The notes: generated by a model not told the origin, from the sequence alone. Positions 45,805 through 53,944 are shown, counted from the first letter of the stretch. The stretch is 64,000 nucleotides of DNA from Winogradskyella ursingii (GCF_013403975.1 NZ_JABFDH010000002.1:1-64000); one strand, 5' to 3'. Translations and numbers: made by a program.

Positions 45805-47016
45805 CTATTCTACTCGTTCAATAATAGCTGCATATCCTTGACCAACACCAACGCACATAGTCACTAAAGCGTAGCGCTTGTTTTGCTCTTGCAACTCTAA
45901 AGCCGCGGAATATGCTAGTCTTGCTCCTGTAACGCCAAGTGGATGCCCAATCGCAATAGATCCGCCATTTGGGTTCAATCTTGGGTCATCATCTGCAAGT
46001 CCCCATTCCCTAGTACATGCCAATGCTTGTGCAGCAAAAGCTTCGTTAAGCTCAATTATATCCATATCATCCAAAGTCAAGCCTGCTTTTTTGAGCGCTT
46101 TATTTGAAGCTTCTACCGGACCGATGCCCATAATTCTTGGCTCCACACCAACCACTGCCGAACTTACAATTCTTGCTAATGGTTTTAAATTGTATTTTTT
46201 TACTGCGTCTTCTGAGGCGATAATCGTTGCTGCTGCGCCATCGTTTAATCCTGAAGAATTTCCAGCTGTGACGCTGCCACCTTCTTTTTTAAAGGCTGCT
46301 CTTAATTTTCCTAAAACTTCTAATGAGGTATTAGGTTTAATAAATTCATCCTCAGAAAATTTAATTGGGTCTTTTTTGCGCTGTGGAATTTCCACGGTCA
46401 CGATTTCTTTTGCCAGCCTTCCATTCTCTTGCGCCTTAGTTGCTTTCATTTGGCTCCAATAAGCGAACTTATCTTGGTCTTCTCTTGAGATGTCATATTT
46501 TTCTACTAAATTTTCGGCAGTCACTCCCATGCCATCGGTTCCATATATTTCGTGCATTTTTGGATTAACAAATCTCCATCCGAAACTAGAATCGTACATT
46601 TTGGAATCGTTACCAAAAGCACTTGATGGTTTTGCAATGACGTATGGTCCACGCGTCATATTTTCTACACCTCCTGAAATAAAGAGGTCTCCATCTCCAG
46701 CTTTAATAGCTCTGTTTGCATGGATAATTGCCGATAAGCCCGAACTGCAAAGTCTGTTTACCGTTTCGCCAGGAACTGTAAATGGTAGTCCGGCTAATAA
46801 TGCTGACATTCTCGCTACGTTTCGATTGTCTTCTCCTGCTTGATTGGCGCAACCCATAATGACATCGTCGTACGCTTCTTTTGGGATGTCTGGATTTCTT
46901 TTTACAATTTCTTCAATGACAATGGCTCCCAAATCGTCTGTGCGAACTGCAGATAACGTGCCTTTGTAATTTCCTATTGGTGTTCTAATTCCGTCTATTA
47001 TGTATGCTTCTTTCAT
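45805..47016 (-). CDS. paaJ: 3-oxoadipyl-CoA / 3-oxo-5,6-dehydrosuberyl-CoA thiolase
   Basis: A 403-residue thiolase. Catalytic C90 (NRLCSSG), H358 (AIGHPLGVTG) and C388 (TMCVGVGQG) are all present. In the phenylacetate pathway it performs the two thiolytic steps that release acetyl-CoA and succinyl-CoA. The gene is immediately downstream of a CCCTAA-type hairpin repeat whose last base adjoins the ATG. Followed by paaZ after 170 bp with no repeat. Confidence 0.93.
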   Translation of the reverse strand: MKEAYIIDGIRTPIGNYKGTLSAVRTDDLGAIVIEEIVKRNPDIPKEAYDDVIMGCANQAGEDNRNVARMSALLAGLPFTVPGETVNRLCSSGLSAIIHANRAIKAGDGDLFISGGVENMTRGPYVIAKPSSAFGNDSKMYDSSFGWRFVNPKMHEIYGTDGMGVTAENLVEKYDISREDQDKFAYWSQMKATKAQENGRLAKEIVTVEIPQRKKDPIKFSEDEFIKPNTSLEVLGKLRAAFKKEGGSVTAGNSSGLNDGAAATIIASEDAVKKYNLKPLARIVSSAVVGVEPRIMGIGPVEASNKALKKAGLTLDDMDIIELNEAFAAQALACTREWGLADDDPRLNPNGGSIAIGHPLGVTGARLAYSAALELQEQNKRYALVTMCVGVGQGYAAIIERVE

Positions 47017-47049
47017 TCCTATCCCTAGCCCTTTCCTGAGGAAAGGGAA
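47017..47049 (-). repeat. CCCTAA-hairpin repeat against paaJ start (family F, copy 1)
   Basis: Plus-strand TCCTATCCCTAGCCC then TTTCCTGAGGAAAGGG: a short head and a CCCTTTCC/GGAAAGGG hairpin. On the coding strand it ends GGGATAGGA directly before the paaJ ATG. Confidence 0.85.
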
Positions 47050-47075
47050 CTTTTTTAATTATTTTTATTTTTTTT

Positions 47076-47176
47076 GGCGTTACCTGAAGGTCGGGCTTTC
47101 CGCTATATCTTTTTTGATGTTGGCTTCGAGAACCTCAGCCATAACTAAAAAAGGATGTCGCTTCAATCCCTAACGC
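47076..47176 (-). repeat. Long intergenic repeat (family A), minus copy
   Basis: On the minus strand it starts GCGTTAGGGATTGAAGCG, continues GACATCCTTTTTT, and ends AAGATATAGCGGAAAGCCCG then ACC...GGTAACGCC. This is the most complete copy; compare 37312-37400 and 305-478. Confidence 0.85.
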
Positions 47177-47229
47177 ACTAACTTGCTATGTTTTTTTCTT
47201 GACTCAAGTTCATTGCCTTTTTGCCAAGA

Positions 47230-47252
47230 GATTCCTGCCTGCGCAGGAATTG
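47230..47252. repeat. Single arm of family G repeat
   Basis: GATTCCTGCCTGCGCAGGAA, a self-complementary arm matching those at 42960-43031. It sits directly at the end of the zinc peptidase gene (stop at 47254). Confidence 0.75.
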
Positions 47253-47253
47253 T

Positions 47254-48114
47254 TCAATTCAAGAGGGCAGAAAACGTATCACCGTTTCTCATATCCCCAT
47301 TGTTATAGCCTTTCATAAACCAATCCATACGCTGTTTTGATGTTCCGTGTGTAAAACTATCTGAATTCACGCTTCCTCTGGTTCGTCTCTGTATGGCATC
47401 ATCTCCAACCGCTCTTGCTGCACTCATAGCCTCCTCAATATCGCCAGCTTCTAATAATTGCTTATTATGATGAGCCCAAACTCCTGCGTAAAAATCAGCT
47501 TGTAACTCTTGTGCGACAGATAATTTGTTTGCCTGTGTTTGATTCGATTGCGACTGTAATTGACGAACTTTGCTCGATGTGCCCAAAATTGTTTGAATAT
47601 GATGGCCAACCTCGTGAGCCGTTACATAGGCAATGGCAAAATCACCTCCTTTAGCTCCAAATCGCGTTTTCAATTCATCAAAAAAAGCTAAATCCATATA
47701 TACTTTTTGGTCAGCCGGACAGTAAAAAGGTCCTGATGCCGAACTGGCACTACCACAAGCAGTATTGACCGCACTCGTAAATAAGACCATGTTTGGTTCT
47801 TTGTAGTCTCCTAAACTGTTTTCTCTAAAAAGCCTACTCCAAGTTTCTTCGGTATTTATAAGTAAGAAATTCATAAATTCACCCATAGCTTTATCTTGTT
47901 GGGTTAATTCACGTTGCTCTACTTGTTGTGTAGTTTGAGAGCCACCAACTTGTTCAATTATTGGTGCCAATTGTTGGCCAGTTTCCCCACCAAATAATTG
48001 CAATAAAATTACAACTACTGCGATTACGCCACCACCAGCCGCTAATTTACCTTTATTGCTCATCCCTCGACGGTCTTCGAAGTTATCGCTTTTTTTTCTG
48101 CGTTGCCATTTCAT
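47254..48114 (-). CDS. Neutral zinc metallopeptidase (YpfJ/KPN_02809 family)
   Basis: A 286-residue membrane-anchored protein. Residues 1-22 are charged (MKWQRRKKSDNFEDRRG), one membrane helix follows at about 25-44 (AAGGGVIAVVVILLQLF), then a glutamine-rich linker and the peptidase domain with HEVGHH (TAHEVGHHIQ) and a downstream QADFYAGVWAHH that supplies the third ligand region. The DDAIQRRTRGSVNSDSFTHG end is conserved in the family. Substrate unknown. It has no known part in phenylacetate breakdown though it lies inside the run. Confidence 0.9.
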   Translation of the reverse strand: MKWQRRKKSDNFEDRRGMSNKGKLAAGGGVIAVVVILLQLFGGETGQQLAPIIEQVGGSQTTQQVEQRELTQQDKAMGEFMNFLLINTEETWSRLFRENSLGDYKEPNMVLFTSAVNTACGSASSASGPFYCPADQKVYMDLAFFDELKTRFGAKGGDFAIAYVTAHEVGHHIQTILGTSSKVRQLQSQSNQTQANKLSVAQELQADFYAGVWAHHNKQLLEAGDIEEAMSAARAVGDDAIQRRTRGSVNSDSFTHGTSKQRMDWFMKGYNNGDMRNGDTFSALLN

Positions 48115-48142
48115 AATTCGAAATTTGATTGGTTAACTATTT

Positions 48143-48550
48143 CTATTCTTCCCATTGTTTTTGAGTTCGATAAACGACTCCTTTGAACAAAGCTACTAAT
48201 TCTTCTCCACGTTTCACTTCTACGATGTTAAAACCTAGTCTGTTATTTACTTTTTCGATAACGGATTCAGCGACTAAGTAATCGCCTTCGTTTAATGCTT
48301 CGATATGATTGATGCTTGTTTCAATTGAAACTGCATAGTTGCCGTGTGTATTGGCCGTAAATCCGAATGCTGTATCTGCTAATGAATAGCTTATTCCGCC
48401 ATGTGCTTTGTTCATGCTGTTTAGCATATCCTTTCTAACGGTCATTGCTACCTTGCATCTGCCAATTTCACATTCTAAAATTTCAATTCCTAGCCATTGG
48501 CTGTAGGCGTCTTGGCTAAGCATTTTGTGTGGTATATCTTTTCCTTTCAT
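48143..48550 (-). CDS. paaI: Phenylacetate pathway hotdog thioesterase
   Basis: A 135-residue hotdog-fold acyl-CoA thioesterase. The family block MNKAHGGISYSLADTAFG contains the usual GG(I/F) turn with catalytic Asp (ADTAFG). PaaI hydrolyses stalled pathway CoA esters. The ATG at 48550 (MKGKDIPHKMLSQ) fits the family's usual start; the open frame runs 105 bp further upstream only because it reads through a repeat. Confidence 0.92.
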   Translation of the reverse strand: MKGKDIPHKMLSQDAYSQWLGIEILECEIGRCKVAMTVRKDMLNSMNKAHGGISYSLADTAFGFTANTHGNYAVSIETSINHIEALNEGDYLVAESVIEKVNNRLGFNIVEVKRGEELVALFKGVVYRTQKQWEE

Positions 48551-48583
48551 TCCTATCCCTAACCCTTTCCAAAAGAAAGGGAA
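48551..48583 (-). repeat. CCCTAA-hairpin repeat against paaI start (family F, copy 2)
   Basis: TCCTATCCCTAACCC then TTTCCAAAAGAAAGGG, same form as 47017-47049, ending directly at the paaI ATG on the coding strand. Confidence 0.85.
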
Positions 48584-48605
48584 TTTGTTCAGTTTATATT
48601 TATAT

Positions 48606-48671
48606 GTCATTGCGAGGACAAAGAACGTGGCAATCTTTTTAAGAAATTCCTTCACTTCGTTAGGAATGACG
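48606..48671 (+). repeat. GTCATTGCGAGG repeat (family K), copy 2
   Basis: Starts GTCATTGCGAGGACAAAGAA, ends TTCGTTAGGAATGACG. It fills the paaH-paaI gap together with the family F copy. Confidence 0.75.
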
Positions 48672-48673
48672 CT

Positions 48674-49846
48674 CTAATTAAAAAACGTTCTATTCTCTCT
48701 ATTCATTTTTCGCAACAGCGGACTACAACGGTATCTATCTTCGTGGTATTCGTTATATAATCGGTCTAATGCATCAACACATTTATCGATTCCTATCTCG
48801 TCTGCCCAAGCCAATAAACCTTTAGGATAATTCACACCTTTGGTCATGGCATTATCAATATCTTCTGCTGAAGCAATATTTAAAAACAAAGCATCTGCAG
48901 CCTCGTTGATAAGCATTACTATAACTCTATTAAATATTTTTTCCGCTAGTGCTTTATCCTCTTTTGGATTAGGTTTCGTTGCTCCTTCCGAATAATCGTA
49001 ATAGCCTTTTCCTGATTTTCTACCTAAATAACCAGCTTCTGCAAAACGTTTCTGCGTAAATGCTGGCTTGTATCTTGGGTCGAAATAAAATGCGGTAAAT
49101 ACGGTTTCAGTAACAATATAATTAACGTCATTTCCTATAAAATCCATAAGCTCAAATGGTCCCATTCTGAAACCACCAATAGTTTTTAAACTCCAATCGA
49201 TGGTTGCAAAATCGGCTATGCCTTCTTCATAGATTCTTAATGATTCTCCATAAAACGGTCTAGCGACTCTGTTGACAATAAAACCAGGTGTGTCTTTTGC
49301 AACTGCTACAGTTTTTTTCCAATCCTTAATTGTTTGAATTGATTTTTCCAAAACGTCTTTTGAAGTTTGAATCGCAGGAATCACCTCAACCAATTTCATT
49401 AATGGTGCTGGGTTAAAAAAGTGAATTCCGATGCAACGCTCTGGTTTTTTTAATGAGGCAGCTATAGAAGCAATAGACAAACTTGAAGTATTTGAAGCTA
49501 TGATACAATCGGCAGAAACATAACCCTCTAATTCTGAAAAAACTTTTTGTTTGATATCAAGGTTTTCTATAATGGCTTCGATAGTTAAATTTGAATCAGA
49601 TAAATCTTTCAAATTATCTACATAGCTAATGTTTCCTTGAATTCTGTTTTTTTCGTCAGAATCAATTCGGCCTTTTTCAATTAATCGATTTAGGATTTTT
49701 TCAAGTGATGCTTTGGCTTTATCTAAAGCAGCTTGATTGGTATCGTATAATTTTACTTTACAATTAGCAGTTGCGGCTACTTGTGCGATGCCACTTCCCA
49801 TTGTTCCACTTCCTATAATTCCTATGTTCATGTTTTTATTTTTCAT
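48674..49846 (-). CDS. paaH: 3-hydroxyacyl-CoA dehydrogenase
   Basis: A 390-residue NAD-dependent 3-hydroxyacyl-CoA dehydrogenase. Rossmann motif GIIGSGTMGSGIAQ near the N-terminus; catalytic segment IGIHFFNPAPLMKLVEVI; C-terminal dimer domain with DTPGFIVNRV. PaaH oxidises 3-hydroxyadipyl-CoA. Starts at 49846 (MKNKNMNIG) or the Met five codons in (49831). Family R repeat copies lie just upstream. Confidence 0.93.
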   Translation of the reverse strand: MKNKNMNIGIIGSGTMGSGIAQVAATANCKVKLYDTNQAALDKAKASLEKILNRLIEKGRIDSDEKNRIQGNISYVDNLKDLSDSNLTIEAIIENLDIKQKVFSELEGYVSADCIIASNTSSLSIASIAASLKKPERCIGIHFFNPAPLMKLVEVIPAIQTSKDVLEKSIQTIKDWKKTVAVAKDTPGFIVNRVARPFYGESLRIYEEGIADFATIDWSLKTIGGFRMGPFELMDFIGNDVNYIVTETVFTAFYFDPRYKPAFTQKRFAEAGYLGRKSGKGYYDYSEGATKPNPKEDKALAEKIFNRVIVMLINEAADALFLNIASAEDIDNAMTKGVNYPKGLLAWADEIGIDKCVDALDRLYNEYHEDRYRCSPLLRKMNRENRTFFN

Positions 49847-49853
49847 TTTGAAA

Positions 49854-49880
49854 ACACCCCTAAAGTCCCCTCAAGGGGAC
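49854..49880 (+). repeat. 27-bp palindromic repeat R3 (family R)
   Basis: ACACCCCTAAA then GTCCCCTCAAGGGGAC. It is identical over all 27 bases to R2 (50831-50857) read on the other strand. It lies between the dehydratase stop (49895) and the paaH start (49846). Confidence 0.92.
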
Positions 49881-49894
49881 AATCCTTCAAATAA

Positions 49895-51217
49895 TCAAAA
49901 AGGTAGATTTGTTATATCAACATTTCCGCCAGATAAAATAATTCCGACATTTTTATTTTTAAATTCTTCTTTATTCTTTAGTACTGCTGCAAAAGGTACT
50001 GCACACGATGGTTCAATGATGATTTTCATGCGTTCCCAAATGAGCTGCATAGCTTCGATAATTTCGTATTCTTCAACACGAATAATCTTCTCAACGTGTT
50101 TTTGAATGATTGGAAAATTTCTATCGCCCAAATTGGTTCGTAAGCCATCAGCAACTGTATCTGCCGTATCGTTTGTTTCAATTTTACCTGAAATTAATGA
50201 GCGATAAGCATCATCTGCTTCCATTGGCTCTCCACCTATAACTTTACATTTATTCGAAAAAAAATGTGCCGCTAAAGCAGTTCCGGCAATGAGACCTCCA
50301 CCTCCAACAGGCGTTAGTATCACATCTAAATCCGGCTGTTCTTCCAGTAGTTCCATTGCTGCAGTTGCATTGCCGTAAATTACTTCAATCTGGTTGGATG
50401 GATGTAAAAATGATGCACCCAGTTCCTCCTTAACCTCGTTAGCTTTTTTTTCTCTTGCTTTGGCTGTGGATTCGCACTCAATTATATTTCCACCGTAAGT
50501 TTTAACTGCATTTTTCTTAACCTGTGGTGCATTTTCTGGCATTACAATATTCGCCTTTACATTCATTTTTTTTGCCGCCAACGAAACTGCTTGTGCAAAA
50601 TTACCTGAAGAATGTGTTACCACTCCTTTTTGTCTTTCACCTTCTGATAGCGATAATATAGCATTGGTTGCACCTCTCATTTTAAAGGCACCCATTTTTT
50701 GGAAGTTTTCACATTTAAAGAATAAGTTGCATCCTGCTTTTTCATTTAACAATTGTGATGTAAGTACAGGTGTTTTGTGAATGTATGGTTTTATCCTTTC
50801 GTGAACTTTTATGAGGGTTTGTTTCAAATTGTCCCCTTGAGGGGACTTTAGGGGTGTTATCAAAGATGTCACTTTTTCTTCAAGAGTCATACAAACACTG
50901 AATATATTATTCTTGACATCGCTATCAGAAAACCTAACAAACTTCACTCCTTGATTTTCTAATTTATTCTGTCTATTAGCATCTTCAAAATATCTAAATG
51001 CATGTGAATTACCATCTATTTCAATGGCTAGCATTAATTCATGACAATAAAAGTCAACGATATAATCCAGCATAGGCACTTGCCTGTGAAACTGAACTCC
51101 TAAGGTTCTATTTTTTATGTTTTTCCATAATAAAACCTCAGCTAAGGTGCTATTTTTTCTTAGCTCTCTTGCAAGCTCTTTTAGTTTTGGATTATATGGA
51201 ATTATTTTATTTTTCAA
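49895..51217 (-). CDS. DUF559 endonuclease-like domain fused to threonine dehydratase-like enzyme
   Basis: A 440-codon frame from a TTG start. Residues 1-118 are a complete DUF559 (VSR/PD-(D/E)xK-like) domain: KNSTLAEVLLW, FHRQVPMLDYIVDFYC, LAIEIDG (acidic D51/D55, E66, D68). Residues 121-130 (TPLKSPQGDN) are encoded by repeat R2. Residues 131-440 are a full threonine/serine dehydratase-like PLP enzyme with cofactor lysine in GAFKMRGATN, and GGGGLIAG. A second TTG at 50827, just after R2, would start the 310-residue enzyme alone, which is its normal length. So this may be two genes in one frame or a true fusion. Neither part is a known paa function. Confidence 0.85.
   Translation of the reverse strand: MKNKIIPYNPKLKELARELRKNSTLAEVLLWKNIKNRTLGVQFHRQVPMLDYIVDFYCHELMLAIEIDGNSHAFRYFEDANRQNKLENQGVKFVRFSDSDVKNNIFSVCMTLEEKVTSLITPLKSPQGDNLKQTLIKVHERIKPYIHKTPVLTSQLLNEKAGCNLFFKCENFQKMGAFKMRGATNAILSLSEGERQKGVVTHSSGNFAQAVSLAAKKMNVKANIVMPENAPQVKKNAVKTYGGNIIECESTAKAREKKANEVKEELGASFLHPSNQIEVIYGNATAAMELLEEQPDLDVILTPVGGGGLIAGTALAAHFFSNKCKVIGGEPMEADDAYRSLISGKIETNDTADTVADGLRTNLGDRNFPIIQKHVEKIIRVEEYEIIEAMQLIWERMKIIIEPSCAVPFAAVLKNKEEFKNKNVGIILSGGNVDITNLPF
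50831..50857 (-). repeat. 27-bp palindromic repeat R2, inside the fused frame (family R)
   Basis: Plus strand GTCCCCTTGAGGGGAC then TTTAGGGGTGT: the reverse of R3 and 25/27 to the reverse of R1. It joins the DUF559 and dehydratase parts and is read in frame with no stop. Confidence 0.92.
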
Positions 51218-51223
51218 TTCTTT

Positions 51224-51250
51224 ACACCCCTAACGTCCCCTCGAGGGGAC
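51224..51250 (+). repeat. 27-bp palindromic repeat R1 (family R)
   Basis: ACACCCCTAAC then GTCCCCTCGAGGGGAC, 7 bp upstream of the TTG that starts the DUF559 part and 22 bp from the paaG stop at 51272. R1 and R2 are inverted relative to each other and enclose exactly the DUF559 domain. Confidence 0.92.
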
Positions 51251-51271
51251 AATCTTTCGATTAACCTTTTT

Positions 51272-52054
51272 TTAATTTCCTTTAAAATTTGGCTTACGCT
51301 TTTCTATAAATGCGGCAACGCCCTCTGCGTAGTCGTTACTGCTTGCAGCTTCGATCTGTAATTTAGACTCTAAAGCCAGTTGAGCGTCCAAATCATTTGT
51401 CATTGATTTATTGAACAATTCCTTAATCATACCCAATGCTTTTGTTGGCATATTTGCTAGTTTCTGTGCCAAGCCATTGATTGTTGCTTCGAACTCATCT
51501 GTTGAAACGCACTTATAAATCATTCCCATTTTCTCTGCCTCTTCCGCTGAAATTTTATCTCCTAACATCGCTAAAGCTAAAGCTTTTTGGAAACCAATTA
51601 ATCGTGGCAAAAAGAATGTTCCTGCGCTATCAGGAATTAGTCCTATTAAACTAAAAGCTTGAATAAAGCTCACTTTTTCATGTGCCACTACAATATCGCA
51701 AGCCAGTGCAATATTTGCTCCAGCACCTGCTGCTACTCCATTTATGGCTCCAACAATCGGTTTTTTAATATTTCTGATTCGTGTGATTATTGGGTTATAA
51801 TGTTCTTCTAATATTTTTTTGAACCCTGGGTTTAGTTCTGGCGAAGTGACTTCTTTTAAATCTTGACCTGCGCAAAATGCTTTTCCGCTTCCAGTAAGTA
51901 CAATTGCTCTCACTTCAGAATTTCGCTCACAATCATCTAGGATATCCTGAAGAGTTAATGCCATTTCGCGGTTGAAACCATTGAATACTTCAGGTCTGTT
52001 GAGCGTGATGTAGGCTACTTTGTTTTCTATTTTTAGTTTTATACTTTCTGTCAT
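51272..52054 (-). CDS. paaG: 1,2-epoxyphenylacetyl-CoA isomerase
   Basis: A 260-residue crotonase-fold isomerase. Like E. coli PaaG it has GAGANIALACDIVVA in place of the hydratase glutamate and IGLIPDSAGTFFLPR after it; the catalytic Asp of PaaG is in ACDIVVA. It converts the ring epoxide to oxepin-CoA, the substrate of PaaZ. Ends 22 bp before repeat R1. Confidence 0.95.
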   Translation of the reverse strand: MTESIKLKIENKVAYITLNRPEVFNGFNREMALTLQDILDDCERNSEVRAIVLTGSGKAFCAGQDLKEVTSPELNPGFKKILEEHYNPIITRIRNIKKPIVGAINGVAAGAGANIALACDIVVAHEKVSFIQAFSLIGLIPDSAGTFFLPRLIGFQKALALAMLGDKISAEEAEKMGMIYKCVSTDEFEATINGLAQKLANMPTKALGMIKELFNKSMTNDLDAQLALESKLQIEAASSNDYAEGVAAFIEKRKPNFKGN

Positions 52055-52128
52055 ATTTATTTTTTTATTGTGGATTCACATCACACTTCGACAAGCTCAG
52101 TGGAACAGTGTGGAATGACAAACCTTAT

Positions 52129-52155
52129 GAGATACTGAAACAAGTTCAGCATGAC
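52129..52155 (+). repeat. Family H hairpin, diverged copy
   Basis: GAGATACTGAAACAAGTTCA then GCATGAC, related to 38485-38515. Preceded at 52084-52122 by a TTCGACAAGCTCAGTG repeat (family J). Both fill the gap upstream of paaG. Confidence 0.65.
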
Positions 52156-52163
52156 GACAACTC

Positions 52164-52664
52164 TTATTTTAAACATTTAAAATAATCGAAAGGCTCTTGA
52201 CAATCGTCACATTGAAACTGTGCTTTGCATGCTGTTGAGCCAAACTGACTTACCAATCGCGTGTTTTGCGAACCACAATTGGTACATTTTACGATTCGTT
52301 TTCCGTTTAGTAAAACATCTTTATCTGCTTCCGCGCCTAAAGGTGCCGCTATGCCGTAATCTTCTAATGCTTTTCTCCCTCTCGGTGTTATCCAATCAGT
52401 CGTCCAAGCTGGATGTAAGATTAATTCAATTTCTGAATTATAACCTGCTTCTTTTAATGCTTTTTTTATATCATCTCCAATGACATCCATTGCTGGACAG
52501 CCACTGTAAGTTGGTGTAATTTCGACTTTTACCGTATTATTTTCTATGACTGCAGAACGTACAACTCCCATGTCCATGATTGAAAGGACAGGGATTTCTG
52601 GATCTGAAACACCTCCCAAAATTGGAATTAGTTTCTTGTCTATGTTTTGTTCTGTTGTTGTCAT
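52164..52664 (-). CDS. paaD: PaaD, iron-sulfur assembly-type accessory protein of phenylacetyl-CoA epoxidase
   Basis: A 166-residue MIP18/DUF59-domain protein (VSDPEIPVLSIMDMGVV, TPTYSGCPAMDVI) with a C-terminal zinc ribbon-like tail: KCTNCGS, FQCDDC and FDYFKC. PaaD is needed for epoxidase activity, probably for maturation of the PaaE or diiron centre. Confidence 0.93.
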   Translation of the reverse strand: MTTTEQNIDKKLIPILGGVSDPEIPVLSIMDMGVVRSAVIENNTVKVEITPTYSGCPAMDVIGDDIKKALKEAGYNSEIELILHPAWTTDWITPRGRKALEDYGIAAPLGAEADKDVLLNGKRIVKCTNCGSQNTRLVSQFGSTACKAQFQCDDCQEPFDYFKCLK

Positions 52665-52670
52665 AATTTT

Positions 52671-52699
52671 GAGACCTCTCGACTACGCTCGAGGTGACG
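52671..52699 (+). repeat. CTCGA hairpin repeat (family J)
   Basis: GAGACCTCTCGACTACGCTC then GAGGTGACG, a hairpin of the ACCTC/GAGGT type related to the repeats at 52084-52122 and 53511-53562. Lies between paaC and paaD. Confidence 0.65.
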
Positions 52700-52741
52700 G
52701 ATTGGTTCAGTTTATGAGATTCTTGCTTTCGCAGAAATTTG

Positions 52742-53497
52742 TTACCATTCCATATTAGGATAAGCGCGTTGCATGTATTGCAGTTCCGCTAATAAATATC
52801 CCATGTGCTCTGTATGAATGCCTTTTTTCCCTCCTTTTTGGAAGTATTTTGATTCTGGCACTTCTAATGTTGATTCTTCTAAAAGTTCACTAACATTCTC
52901 GTAATAATCTTCCTTTAACTTAGTAACATCAACACCTATACCTTCCTTAACCATCGCTTTATCGGCTTCAGTTTGATGAAATAATTCATCAGTATAAGTC
53001 CACAAATCGTTTATGGCTTCTTGCATTTTTGTTTTGCTTTCTTCAGTTCCATCTCCTAAGCGCTTTACCCAGTCTGAAGAAAATCGCTCATGGTAACGTA
53101 CTTCTTTGATGCTTTTTTTCGCAATGGCAGAAAGCGTTAAATCCTTGCTTTTTTCTAATTCTGTAAGAAATGCCAAATGATATACATCGAATAGAAACTG
53201 ACGTCCAATAGTATATGCGAAATTCGTATTTGGCTGTTCCACCAACAATACATTTAGATATTCTCGCTCTTTACGGAGCATGGCAATATCGTCTTCAGTT
53301 CTCCCGTCATCCGCTATTTTAGCCGCATATTGAAAGTAGCTTCGCACTTGACCGAATAGGTCCAAAGAAACATTGGTACAAGCGATATCAGTTTCCAACG
53401 TTGGACCATGGCCACAGAGTTCTCCCAATCTTTGTCCCAGGATTAAAGAGTTATCTGCGATTCCGAGTATATAGTTGTATAGGTTTTTGTTTTTCAT
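52742..53497 (-). CDS. paaC: Phenylacetyl-CoA epoxidase structural subunit
   Basis: A 251-residue ferritin-like helical subunit that pairs with PaaA. Features are the LGQRLGELCGHGPTLETDIA block and WVKRLGDGTEESKTKMQ. It lacks some diiron ligands and so is structural. The 5' side has family J and H repeats (53511-53562, 53594-53624). Confidence 0.95.
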   Translation of the reverse strand: MKNKNLYNYILGIADNSLILGQRLGELCGHGPTLETDIACTNVSLDLFGQVRSYFQYAAKIADDGRTEDDIAMLRKEREYLNVLLVEQPNTNFAYTIGRQFLFDVYHLAFLTELEKSKDLTLSAIAKKSIKEVRYHERFSSDWVKRLGDGTEESKTKMQEAINDLWTYTDELFHQTEADKAMVKEGIGVDVTKLKEDYYENVSELLEESTLEVPESKYFQKGGKKGIHTEHMGYLLAELQYMQRAYPNMEW

Positions 53498-53510
53498 TTC
53501 TTATTGAATT

Positions 53511-53562
53511 GAGATGCTTCGACTCTTCGACTGCGCTCAGTGCGGAAAAGCTCAGCATGACA
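53511..53562 (+). repeat. Family J repeat cluster
   Basis: TTCGACTCTTCGACTGCGCT then CAGTGCGG...GCTCAGCATGACA: TCGACTGCGCTCAGTG-type repeat seen also at 52084-52122. Confidence 0.6.
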
Positions 53563-53593
53563 TTTCGTTACATTTTAAATAATTCATTATTAT

Positions 53594-53624
53594 GAGATCC
53601 TGAAACGAGTTCAGGATGACAAAC
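53594..53624 (+). repeat. Family H hairpin, copy 2
   Basis: GAGATCCTGAAACGAGTTCA then GGATGACAAAC, one base different from 38485-38515. Adjacent to the paaB stop (53635). Confidence 0.8.
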
Positions 53625-53634
53625 CATAGATTTG

Positions 53635-53922
53635 TTACATGTGCTTCACCTCATCTGGCAAATCGTAAAATGTGGGATGCCTATAGACTTTGTCCTGAGC
53701 TGGCTCAAACATTTCACCATTATTCTCAGGGTTTGAAGCTGTTATGTTTTTGGATTCTACAACCCAAATACTTACACCCTCATTACGTCTTGTGTAAACA
53801 TCTCTTGCATTTTCCAATGCCATTTCTGCATCAGCAGCGTGAAGGCTTCCTGAGTGCCTGTGCTCTAATCCGTTTTTACTTCTTATGAAGATTTCCCAAA
53901 GGGGCCAGTTTTTTGTTGACAT
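53635..53922 (-). CDS. paaB: Phenylacetyl-CoA epoxidase subunit PaaB
   Basis: A 95-residue subunit with the typical start MSTKNWPLWEIFIRSKNGLE and the later EGVSIWVVES and HPTFYDLPDEVKHM end. PaaB bridges PaaAC heterodimers. The ATG at 53922 matches the family; a longer frame to 54060 overlaps paaA and the hairpin at 53945-53963 and is not real. Confidence 0.95.
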   Translation of the reverse strand: MSTKNWPLWEIFIRSKNGLEHRHSGSLHAADAEMALENARDVYTRRNEGVSIWVVESKNITASNPENNGEMFEPAQDKVYRHPTFYDLPDEVKHM

Positions 53923-53944
53923 AATATTTATTGCTAAATACCTA

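Noticed and set aside
45878..46462. 194-codon open frame on the plus strand
   Set aside because: It is antisense to paaJ, whose thiolase motifs are certain; low-complexity S/A/P-rich translation with no family.
48551..48655. N-terminal extension of paaI
   Set aside because: The extension is the translated family F and K repeats; family members start at MKGKDIPHKM.
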